From Chitinophaga sp. H8 (GTDB lineage: Bacteria > Bacteroidota > Bacteroidia > Chitinophagales > Chitinophagaceae), in assembly GCF_040567655.1 (NCBI RefSeq), contig NZ_JBEXAC010000002.1, forward strand, positions 1-64,000: a stretch of 64,000 nucleotides of DNA, read 5' to 3'. Within the stretch, counting starts at the first letter, position 1. The number at the start of each line of letters is the position of its first letter. Positions 16,291-24,659 of the stretch are shown here, piece by piece. Both the position numbers and the translations under genes were made by a program. The notes beneath the pieces were generated by a model that saw nothing but the letters and a program-made list of their open reading frames with translations, did not search any database and was not told the DNA's origin.

Positions 16291-18666
16291 ATGAAAGCTT
16301 TATGTGCAAAACAAGGCGTTAACAGTATAGAACCGCTGCTGGAAAGCCACCTTTCTTTTGGCCCCTTTATCGAGTCGTTAAAGGAAAGGGCGGAAAGCAC
16401 AACGGATATACGTGCCACATTTTATAAATACATCATTGAAAAGTTCGAGGCCAATCCGGCCACGATGCAGCCTATTGCCTGTACGGAAGACCTGTCTAAA
16501 TACCAGGAATACCTCGATCTGGTGATTGCGGCTATTTTCCCCGTAACCAGCGATCCGGAGAAGGATATCTATGGCCTGGGCGTACCTGCCCGGCTGGAGC
16601 TGTTCTATTACTCCGACCGCCTGAAACAACTTTTTGCCAAAGGGACCGACCAGCTGCTGGTAGCCACCCCGGAAGAAACTTCCCTGGAAAAAGTAAAACA
16701 CGATAAACTGACCAGGCTATATAAACTGATCATAGAAAAGGTGTACAATTTCCCGGTAACCTATCTCAATGACATTATTCATCCGGTGGATATTCCTGAA
16801 AGCGGACTGAAAAAGTATATCAAACTGAATATTGATACCCGGTTTGTAGATATTAAACTAAACGGGGAATTACCTCCTTTCGATTATGCAGAATTTTGTG
16901 CCCGGCAGCTCCCGGTAGAAGTATTGATGGATGTCCTGCCTTTGTCCCTTTTCCGCCTGGAAGGCTTTGTGATATGGACTGTAGAAGACGTCACCCAGGA
17001 AGAAGTGCTAAACCACATGAAAGACCTGGTACTGAATATGGACCAGGATAATGAGGGCGGCAGCTACGAATTGCTGGATACGATCTTCCCTACATTACTG
17101 GATAAGAGAGGCACTACTGCACACCTCGTGCCTTTCCCAAAAATAAACGGCACCAGTGTGCTGGAGGAACAGTTCTGCTATACCGATACCATATTAGGTA
17201 TTATGGGCAACAGAAAGCAGCAACGCCTGCTTTTTCAGCAACTGCTGGATTATGCTACCCAACATCCTCATCCTTTAGTGGTACCCGATGTAAACGAAAC
17301 CACTATACAGTCTTACCCCTTCCTGAAACACCTGCCTCACAAAGGTATCAGGAGCTTTATTCTTTGCCCTATCCTGCATCAGCATGAGCTATTAGGCGTA
17401 CTGGAACTGGCATCGCCCAAAGAGAATGATTTCACACAGGAAACAATAAGCCGGTTGCAGGCTGCTTACCCATTGCTGGTATTGCTCCTGAACCGCAGTA
17501 TTGCTTTACTGAACGGGCGTATCAACCGGGTTATAAAAGAACAGTTCACGGCATTGCAGCCTTCTGTAGAATGGAAATTTACAGATGCTGCCTGGCAATA
17601 TCTGTCTACCCCGGAACACGAGCGCAAAGACATCGGCAATATTACTTTTGATGAAGTGTATCCCCTGTATGGTGCAATTGATATCCGTAACTCGTCCATA
17701 CAACAGGGCAATGCTATCCGCGAAGATCTGCTGGAGCAATTGCAACTGGTAAAGAAAACACTGGACCAGGTAAGTAAAGCGATTCATTTACCCCTGCTGG
17801 AAGAATTACAATATAAAAACGACAGCCTGTTAAATGCGATCAGCACCAACCTGCAGGCAGGAGAAGATCTGAAGGTGAATGAATTCGTAGATTATGAAAT
17901 TGCACCGGTATTACAACACCTGTATGAAAGCAATGCTTCTCTGAAGCCTGTGCTGAACCAGTACTTCTCCAGGGTAGATAAAACGGAAGGGCATGTATAC
18001 AATCACCGGCGGGAATATGAAGAAAGCCTCGCAAAAGTGAATAATGTTATCAGCCAGTACCTGGAAAAAGAGCGGCACAGTATACAACAATCTTTTCCCT
18101 GCTACTTCGAAAAATACCGTACTGACGGTATAGAATATACGATCTATATCGGGCAGTCTATTGCATACGAAAAGAAATTTGACCTGCTGTACCTGCGCAA
18201 CTTACGGTTGTGGCAATTAACTTCTATGGCGCAGATTGCGAGGATCACACATCAGCTGGCACCAGAGTTGAAAGTACCACTTAAAACCACCCAGTTACTG
18301 CTCATGCACAGCTCCCCTATTACCATCAGTTTCCGGAATGACGAACGCCGGTTTGATGTGGAAGGGGCTTATAATATCCGGTACGAAATCATTAAGAAAC
18401 GTATTGATAAGGTACACATAAAAGGCAGCAGTGAAAGGCTTACACAACCGGGCACTATTGCCATTGTATTTTCTTACGGCCGCGAAATGGAAGAGTACAG
18501 AAAGTATATCGCTTTCCTGCAGGATAAAAAGATCCTGAAACCAGGGCTTGAAATACTTGACCTGGAAGAATTACAGGGCGTTAGCGGATTAAAAGCATTA
18601 AGGGTGCATGTCAACCTGGAAGAAGCAGTGGTGCCTGCTGTAGAAGGCGTGCGTATTGCAAAGTAA
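16291..18666 (+). CDS. Large GAF domain-containing protein
   Basis: A 791-residue cytoplasmic protein of unknown function. Part of the chain, about residues 255-410, reads like a GAF domain (VLEEQFCYTDTILGIMGNRKQQRLLFQQLLD ... RSFILCPILHQHELLGVLELASPKENDF). The N-terminal 250 residues and the helical C-terminal 370 residues have no family I can name. It shows no kinase, cyclase or HTH motif, so it may be a sensor acting by protein contact. It stands alone, with its own candidate promoter and a convergent terminator. Similar full-length GAF proteins occur across Chitinophagaceae, as I recall; this was not checked. Confidence 0.8.
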   Translation: MKALCAKQGVNSIEPLLESHLSFGPFIESLKERAESTTDIRATFYKYIIEKFEANPATMQPIACTEDLSKYQEYLDLVIAAIFPVTSDPEKDIYGLGVPARLELFYYSDRLKQLFAKGTDQLLVATPEETSLEKVKHDKLTRLYKLIIEKVYNFPVTYLNDIIHPVDIPESGLKKYIKLNIDTRFVDIKLNGELPPFDYAEFCARQLPVEVLMDVLPLSLFRLEGFVIWTVEDVTQEEVLNHMKDLVLNMDQDNEGGSYELLDTIFPTLLDKRGTTAHLVPFPKINGTSVLEEQFCYTDTILGIMGNRKQQRLLFQQLLDYATQHPHPLVVPDVNETTIQSYPFLKHLPHKGIRSFILCPILHQHELLGVLELASPKENDFTQETISRLQAAYPLLVLLLNRSIALLNGRINRVIKEQFTALQPSVEWKFTDAAWQYLSTPEHERKDIGNITFDEVYPLYGAIDIRNSSIQQGNAIREDLLEQLQLVKKTLDQVSKAIHLPLLEELQYKNDSLLNAISTNLQAGEDLKVNEFVDYEIAPVLQHLYESNASLKPVLNQYFSRVDKTEGHVYNHRREYEESLAKVNNVISQYLEKERHSIQQSFPCYFEKYRTDGIEYTIYIGQSIAYEKKFDLLYLRNLRLWQLTSMAQIARITHQLAPELKVPLKTTQLLLMHSSPITISFRNDERRFDVEGAYNIRYEIIKKRIDKVHIKGSSERLTQPGTIAIVFSYGREMEEYRKYIAFLQDKKILKPGLEILDLEELQGVSGLKALRVHVNLEEAVVPAVEGVRIAK

Positions 18667-18673
18667 GCATATC

Positions 18674-18709
18674 GTTAGCAGAAAACAGCAGGAGCTGTTT
18701 TCTGCTAAC
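18674..18709. terminator. Bidirectional hairpin between convergent genes
   Basis: Perfect 16-bp stem GTTAGCAGAAAACAGC (18674-18689) / GCTGTTTTCTGCTAAC (18694-18709), AGGA loop. It lies between the stops of the GAF gene (18666) and the phosphoesterase gene (18720). There is no long T tract on either side. Confidence 0.75.
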
Positions 18710-18719
18710 TTCCCTATCA

Positions 18720-21700
18720 TTAAAACTTAAAGCCAAAGGTAAAGTACGGCATTGTTTCCTCTTTGGAATGGCCAATGGCTGCGGTGATCACCAACATATT
18801 AACCGGAGAGAAATAAAGTCCGCCCCCAAATCCATCATGCCACACATGGGAGGTTTCTCCCTGCTGCCATACTCTTCCGATATCATTAAAGGCAATTAAT
18901 CCCACCGAGCCAGGCAGTACATACGTAGTAAAATCAAACAACTTCAGGCGGATCTCTGTGTTGTTATATACTGCACTGCTACCTGAGAAACGGTAATTAC
19001 GATAACCACGTAAATTCTGTGTGCCTCCTAATGTAACCGCCTGGAAAAATTCATAGTCGCCCCAGTTAACCCCTCCTCCAAAACGGCTAACGATCACCAG
19101 GTTGGCAGGGATACGGAAACTCATATACATGCTAAGATCCGTTTGCAACTGCAGGTATTGTTTACCATCAGTTACCAGTCCCCGGCTACCCATCAGTGAA
19201 GTAGTCCATAGTATTCCCCTGGAAGGTACCAGGGTATTATTACGGGTATCTATCTGCAGTGCCACTTTTGCACCGGCATAATACTTATCCTTAAATACAC
19301 CTGCAGAATCCAGCTTATTCAGCGGGAAGTTGGTAATAAACCGGTTATTGTTCTCATCCTTATCCAATGCATAATAGTGCAGGTGAGGCCCGTATCCGAT
19401 GTTCACATGATTGCTCAATTTTGTTTTCAGCAATGCCTCTGCGGTATACAAATTATAACGTGCGCGGTAATAACTGATGGTTTGCCCCCCGGATTTATCA
19501 AATACCGTTTCGTTGCCGTATCCAAAAAAATTGGTGGTATTGTGAGGTGCCCGCGCCCGTGCAAACAGGAGGAGATCTGCTTTGCCGATCACATCAGTAA
19601 GTTCGCCTTCATATTTGAAATTATAAGCGCGCGTAGCCAGTGCATGGCTGGCGCTGAAAGTATGTTTTGCACCAAAAGGTTCTTTACGAAACCCCTGGTG
19701 GGTATATTGTAAAGCAAGTCCCAATAATACGCCGTCGTCACGGTTATAACCACCCGCCAGCATTGGCATCAGCTTATTATACTTAAATGCTTCGCGGTTA
19801 TAGGCAATATTGGCAGGATCACCGGATAACCTGAATTTTTCATTTGCTCCCAGCAGGAAAGTATCTTTCCCATTTTTCAGGTCATAAATCCCGATTCTTT
19901 TGCCAGCACGCTGTGTAACGCTGTCTATGTAAGTATCTGGCTCATTGCCTCCAATCAATCTTACCCGTATCCTGTTGGGATGATCTCCTTTGATCTCAAA
20001 ACGGTCGCCTCCACCCAGGCTGTATAGGTTGACTTCTTTAGTTACTGCCGGGTCAAATACGCGGGAATACAGGTTTTGTTCTATTTCTCCCTTTTTGCTG
20101 ATCTTAAAAATGTTTACGCCCAGTTGTCCATCCGGCATTCTTTCAATAGCAAACAGTTCCTTTTTCTGGGTACCCGGTACATCTACTCCCCGGGAGATAA
20201 AACGATAATATTTCAGGGCATTTTTTTCGAGGATCCCCCTTCTGGTTTTCAGGGTTTCCAGCATATGCCGGCCCGTGAGCGCATATACGGTATCAGGAAG
20301 TTTGCCCACTGCTGCTTCCAGTACACTGTCGGTCATACGTTGCAGAAACGCCTCTGATTGTTTTTTCCACTCGGCTGCATCAAGGCCATTTAAAAAGGAA
20401 CGGTCAAAATAACGGCCATTGAAATTAAAGCCGTTAACATCCCGGATTTTTTCGCTGAAGCCCTGAATTTTCGGCATCAACCAACGCCTGGAAGCAAGAT
20501 GGGGAATAAGACCGCCATTGATAAAAAATGCCTGATCTCTGTCCCTTGGAATGGGATAATAAGTTCTTTTCTTTTTCTTTTCCACCATGTACCAGCGCCA
20601 TTGATCATCATGCCGGTCCCAGTCCATCACAAAGAGGTCCAGCAAGCGGGCATTTAATACAGAGGGTTGGTGTACCTGTTCGTCATTATCTGCCTGGATG
20701 CGTTTCAGCATTTTAAGCGTGTTGTAGGTCTTATTATTTTTGCCCACCACCGGCTCTCTGTCTTCCAGCAGATATACATCATTGCCAAAGTCGCGCGCAT
20801 AGATCCCGAGGGAAGTATCTTTAGGCAGGTATACAAAAGACACATCAGCATGCGGCACCCCCGCAGCATCTGCCAGTGACGCCACCACCAATGCACCATA
20901 AGGGATGGAAGCAGAGATCTGGTCCTGTACCACGTCTTTCGCAATCGTTTCTCTCAGGGCCTCCGGTACGGCTGCTTCCGGATATTTTTTGAGAGAGCGC
21001 AAGGCATACTCTTTACCGGTACTATCTGCCAGCCGGAGCGAACGGGTTTGTTGTCCTCCACCCCGTTGCAGGATTTTAAAACCTCCCTTTTCCTTTTGCA
21101 GGTCCAGTACCGGAAAGTTAACCGGGGCATCCCATACGCTCCGGTAATTATCCCCCAGTAAAAACCGGTGAAAATGACCTACACGGTTATACTGCGAATC
21201 CGGCCTCGTCTTCACATAGGCCGGCAGGGAGCCCGCACTGGCAAATCCTGTGTTCTGCTGGCGTACCAGATCCGGTATCCTCAACAAGTTTTTACTGAAT
21301 AATGGTTGCTGTAAATTATCTCCAGCAAAAAACTGCACCCGCACAGTACTGTCTTCCATTTCCTCCAGTACGGTAAATCCGTTGAGCTGGCTGGCAAATA
21401 AAGATTTAGCGCCTTTCTTTACACGGGTATCTTTGGAGCCACTACCACTTACGATATAGTGATTATTGTCATCCTGGATAAACTGCAGGGAATGATCATG
21501 TCCCGAAACGAAGATAGCGGGCCCGTTTTCTTTTAAAACATCTTCCACCTCCTTTACCATCTGCTGATAGAGTGGATGAGGCAAATCTTCCGGTGTGCCA
21601 AACACACCTCTCGCAATAGGATAAATAGACCCTATCACAGGTAGTGGCACATATAAATTCCGTTTAAGGTCTGTGAGGGGAAAAATATGTTGTTTGATCG

Positions 21701-22391
21701 TATAATAGCCACCGTGAATACCATAACTGCGGAATGGGTGGTGGGTAGCAAAAATGATCAGTTTGTTCCGGTTCCTGCTTACCAGGTCAGCTATTGCCGC
21801 CACCACCTCTTCTTTATTCTTACAGTCGCAATCAGATTCCGCACCTGGTTTGGCATAAGGGAATACCCACCATTCGCTGTCCATAATGATCAGGGTGATA
21901 TTATCATCCAGTGGCACAGCGATAGGGCCCGGACAGCCTTCCTTTGGCAGAAACTGTACATTAGGCAACTGAAGCGAATCGATATACTCCTGTTGATTGC
22001 GGATTGTTTTCCATCCGTTGGGCTTACTTTTCTCCCAATCGTGGTTACCGGGAATAAAGATACCGTTGGCATTGGTACCACGCAGGAGGTTGGCCTGATA
22101 ATCCAGTATTTCACGTGCCTTTTCATACTCAGGAACAGTGGGATCCGGCAAGCCTTTGGGGTATACATTATCACCCAGGAAGAGGATGGTGTTTTTCCCC
22201 TCCTGTAAATTATAAGCCTTGCGTACGGCATCAATGACAGGGTTCTTTCCATCAGCATGCAGTTCACCCGCATCTCCGATGAGGATGATACGTTGCACTA
22301 CCTTCGGAGTTTGTGCCTGTGCCATATTACCACTGCAGCATATCCAGATAAGTGTACATGCAGCGATGAACCCTTTCATTACTTTACTCAT
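18720..22391 (-). CDS. Secreted metallophosphoesterase / kinase-like / outer-membrane barrel protein
   Basis: A 1223-residue three-part protein. Signal peptide 1-26. A calcineurin-like phosphoesterase (about 33-330) has all five blocks: GDAGE 39, GDNVYP 73, GNHDWE 115, HH 217-218 and GHDH 297-300. A middle region (about 400-625) shows a kinase-like pattern: ALRSLKK 463-469, MDWDRHDDQW 589-598 and PIPRDRDQAFF 613-623. These resemble the lysine, catalytic and metal-binding motifs of CotH/FAM20-type kinases. The last 340 residues are amphipathic beta strands ending in Phe, typical of a BamA/Omp85-like barrel. It overlaps the upstream lipoprotein gene by ATGA, so translation is coupled. Phosphoesterase and barrel are secure; the kinase reading is inference. 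Confidence 0.88.
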   Translation of the reverse strand: MSKVMKGFIAACTLIWICCSGNMAQAQTPKVVQRIILIGDAGELHADGKNPVIDAVRKAYNLQEGKNTILFLGDNVYPKGLPDPTVPEYEKAREILDYQANLLRGTNANGIFIPGNHDWEKSKPNGWKTIRNQQEYIDSLQLPNVQFLPKEGCPGPIAVPLDDNITLIIMDSEWWVFPYAKPGAESDCDCKNKEEVVAAIADLVSRNRNKLIIFATHHPFRSYGIHGGYYTIKQHIFPLTDLKRNLYVPLPVIGSIYPIARGVFGTPEDLPHPLYQQMVKEVEDVLKENGPAIFVSGHDHSLQFIQDDNNHYIVSGSGSKDTRVKKGAKSLFASQLNGFTVLEEMEDSTVRVQFFAGDNLQQPLFSKNLLRIPDLVRQQNTGFASAGSLPAYVKTRPDSQYNRVGHFHRFLLGDNYRSVWDAPVNFPVLDLQKEKGGFKILQRGGGQQTRSLRLADSTGKEYALRSLKKYPEAAVPEALRETIAKDVVQDQISASIPYGALVVASLADAAGVPHADVSFVYLPKDTSLGIYARDFGNDVYLLEDREPVVGKNNKTYNTLKMLKRIQADNDEQVHQPSVLNARLLDLFVMDWDRHDDQWRWYMVEKKKKRTYYPIPRDRDQAFFINGGLIPHLASRRWLMPKIQGFSEKIRDVNGFNFNGRYFDRSFLNGLDAAEWKKQSEAFLQRMTDSVLEAAVGKLPDTVYALTGRHMLETLKTRRGILEKNALKYYRFISRGVDVPGTQKKELFAIERMPDGQLGVNIFKISKKGEIEQNLYSRVFDPAVTKEVNLYSLGGGDRFEIKGDHPNRIRVRLIGGNEPDTYIDSVTQRAGKRIGIYDLKNGKDTFLLGANEKFRLSGDPANIAYNREAFKYNKLMPMLAGGYNRDDGVLLGLALQYTHQGFRKEPFGAKHTFSASHALATRAYNFKYEGELTDVIGKADLLLFARARAPHNTTNFFGYGNETVFDKSGGQTISYYRARYNLYTAEALLKTKLSNHVNIGYGPHLHYYALDKDENNNRFITNFPLNKLDSAGVFKDKYYAGAKVALQIDTRNNTLVPSRGILWTTSLMGSRGLVTDGKQYLQLQTDLSMYMSFRIPANLVIVSRFGGGVNWGDYEFFQAVTLGGTQNLRGYRNYRFSGSSAVYNNTEIRLKLFDFTTYVLPGSVGLIAFNDIGRVWQQGETSHVWHDGFGGGLYFSPVNMLVITAAIGHSKEETMPYFTFGFKF

Positions 22392-23236
22392 TTTGCGTGG
22401 TAGCTAAATTTAAGAATATTGGCCAGTGTTTCACCTCCTTCATTGGAAATATACATGTCGCCGTTAGGTGCAAATGAAATTCCTTCCGGTTGCGGGAACA
22501 GCGTACGCTTCAGATTATAAGCCTCCTGTACTTTCCCTTGCAAATCTGTAATGACCAGCAGGCTATTCACAGAAGCCACAATATACAGGCGCTTTTCTAC
22601 AGGATGAATAGCAGCTGCCGAAGGCTTGAAGTTCTTGAGTGGTACTCCTGCGAGCTTTGCTATTGCTTTTACATCCAGTTTAAATACCGGCTCGGAATGA
22701 TATACCATCGTTCCCATATCAAACTGGTAAGCGGTGGTGGTACCCTGTTTTTTATCCTCTTCGCAGTTTTTACAAATGATCACCACACTATTGCGTTGCG
22801 GATCAAAGTAAGCCGATTCAAACTCCCGCTTACCCGGTTCCGGAAAACGGAAGTGCGTAGAAGAAGTACTGTCTGTAAAGAGCCCATGAACCTGGTACAG
22901 CATCCCGTTGCTTTTTAGTACCATCCATTCTTTCCCCGTATAGGCAATATCTTCATAATCCCCTCCTTTGGCAAACTTCCAGGTAGGATATGGCTGATCT
23001 GCATGTACATCCACCAGAAACACTTTTCCATCTTCATCATTAATAGCAACAATATGCTGCTCGTCCGGGTTCAATACAATACCGGAAATTTCCCGTAAAG
23101 ATTCACGTACCCGGAATTTTACAGGAGTATCCAGACTATATCCTTTGGGAGATGCGTAATTTTTCTGATCGCGGTCAGTATATGCATTGCAGGATAGAAA
23201 AACAGCCAGTAAGATAATTGGGAATCGCAGGTGCAT
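22388..23236 (-). CDS. SdiA-regulated-like lipoprotein
   Basis: A 282-residue exported protein with beta-propeller-like repeats. The signal peptide ends LLAVFLSCNA, a lipobox, so the mature protein would be lipidated at C17. The body (EISGIVLNPDEQHIVAINDEDGKVF, GGDYEDIAYTGKEWMVL, QPEGISFAPNGDMYISNEGG) matches the SdiA-regulated family, whose ligand is not known. The ATG at 23236 is chosen because it gives the lipoprotein signal; upstream starts to 23335 add a non-signal extension. Its stop overlaps the start of the phosphoesterase gene, so the two form an operon. Confidence 0.87.
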   Translation of the reverse strand: MHLRFPIILLAVFLSCNAYTDRDQKNYASPKGYSLDTPVKFRVRESLREISGIVLNPDEQHIVAINDEDGKVFLVDVHADQPYPTWKFAKGGDYEDIAYTGKEWMVLKSNGMLYQVHGLFTDSTSSTHFRFPEPGKREFESAYFDPQRNSVVIICKNCEEDKKQGTTTAYQFDMGTMVYHSEPVFKLDVKAIAKLAGVPLKNFKPSAAAIHPVEKRLYIVASVNSLLVITDLQGKVQEAYNLKRTLFPQPEGISFAPNGDMYISNEGGETLANILKFSYHAK

Positions 23237-23315
23237 ACAGGTAGCTTTTGTACGTAAAAGTAACTCAAAAAAGCAGTAACTTGCTGTATTGCAACTATGT
23301 TTATAACCATTCTCC

Positions 23316-24644
23316 ATGCAAAAAGCACTCATCATAGAAGCTGCCCGGCAGTACGTTACACAACAATATCAGGAACATCCGCACCCGCAGCTGGTTTATC
23401 ATAACCTGGTACATACGAAACAGGTGGTCCAGTCTGCCGAGCAGATATGTGCACATTACCGTTTGCCGGAAGATGAACTGGTAGCGGTGTTTGTAGCGGC
23501 CTGGTTTCATGATCTGGGTTATCTGCTGGGTACCGCCGACCGGCATGAAGAAAACGGTGCGGCCGAAGCCGTTAGCTTTTTACAGCAACAGGAGGTAACG
23601 GTTCCTATACAGGAGATGGTGAAGCGTTGCATCCTGGCTACTAAAATGCCGCAATCCCCACAAAGCCTGCCAGAACAGATTGTTTGCGATGCAGACCTCT
23701 CCCACCTGGGAAGGGAAGATTTTAAAGTGAGGAATAAACTGCTAAAACAGGAAGTAGAAATGGTAGGTAATAAAAAGATCAGTGGTATAGCCTGGACAAC
23801 AACTACCATCGTTTTTTTAGAACAGCATCATTACTTTACGGAATACTGCCAGACCCGCTATAAACAACAAAAAGAAGAAAATCTCCGCAAGCTGAAAAGC
23901 AAACTGGAGAAAAAACAGGAAGCGGCAACAGAAAAGGAACAGGCAGCAGATGCAGCGCTGGCTGGCGTAAGCTCCTCCGGCCAACCGACAGACAATACCG
24001 TTGTACCAATTATGCGTGGTATCCCTGCACCGGAAAACGGCGGGAGTAATGTCCCTAAGGTTTCGGGGAAAGAGGCAGGGAAAGACAAACCTCTTAAAGA
24101 AAAGAAACTGGGGCGTGGGGTGGAAACCATGTTCCGCATTACATCCACCAATCATATCCGCCTGAGCTCCATGGCTGATAGCAAGGCCAATATTATGATC
24201 TCTGTAAATTCCATTATCATTTCAGTGATCCTGAGTGTACTGGTACGGCGATTGGAAGACTATCCCAACATGGTGATCCCTTCGTTCATTTTTTTATTTA
24301 CCAGTGTTACCACTATCATCTTTGCTATTCTCGCCACCCGGCCTAATATTACCAGTGGTGTGTTTACCAAGGATGATATCCATAAAGAAAAAGCCAACCT
24401 TCTTTTCTTCGGCAACTTCTATAAAATGTCGTTGCAGGATTATGACTGGGGGATGAAACAAATGATGAACAATCCCGACTACCTGTATGGTAGTATGACC
24501 AAGGACGTGTATCACCTGGGTGTAGTGCTGGGCCGGAAATACAAACTGCTGCGCATTTCCTACAACATTTTTATGTTTGGGCTGATCATATCTGTTCTTG
24601 CATTTATGACTGCCGCCATCTTTTTTCCTGTAAAGGGTTATTGA
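23316..24644 (+). CDS. HD-domain phosphohydrolase fused to a PycTM (Pycsar-effector-like) membrane domain
   Basis: A 442-residue protein. The HD domain spans about 1-175, with H33 in NLVHTKQVV, H65-D66 in AAWFHDLGYL and D127 in CDADLSHLG. A charged linker (about 180-270) contains a coiled-coil-like Lys/Glu run and a Pro/Gly stretch. The C-terminal domain (about 272-440) has three membrane segments (292-310, 320-340, 414-436) and the DSKANIMISVNSIIISVIL signature of the PycTM/DUF5706 family. PycTM domains are known as membrane-damaging effectors of the Pycsar phage-defence system. No cyclase gene lies nearby. The next gene, ppk1, starts 15 bases later. Function of the fusion is not established. 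Confidence 0.85.
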   Translation: MQKALIIEAARQYVTQQYQEHPHPQLVYHNLVHTKQVVQSAEQICAHYRLPEDELVAVFVAAWFHDLGYLLGTADRHEENGAAEAVSFLQQQEVTVPIQEMVKRCILATKMPQSPQSLPEQIVCDADLSHLGREDFKVRNKLLKQEVEMVGNKKISGIAWTTTTIVFLEQHHYFTEYCQTRYKQQKEENLRKLKSKLEKKQEAATEKEQAADAALAGVSSSGQPTDNTVVPIMRGIPAPENGGSNVPKVSGKEAGKDKPLKEKKLGRGVETMFRITSTNHIRLSSMADSKANIMISVNSIIISVILSVLVRRLEDYPNMVIPSFIFLFTSVTTIIFAILATRPNITSGVFTKDDIHKEKANLLFFGNFYKMSLQDYDWGMKQMMNNPDYLYGSMTKDVYHLGVVLGRKYKLLRISYNIFMFGLIISVLAFMTAAIFFPVKGY

Positions 24645-24659
24645 TTAATATTATTCTTC

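Noticed and set aside
21687..22208. A 173-residue frame antisense to the phosphoesterase domain
   Set aside because: It lies wholly opposite conserved phosphoesterase motifs and shows no domain.
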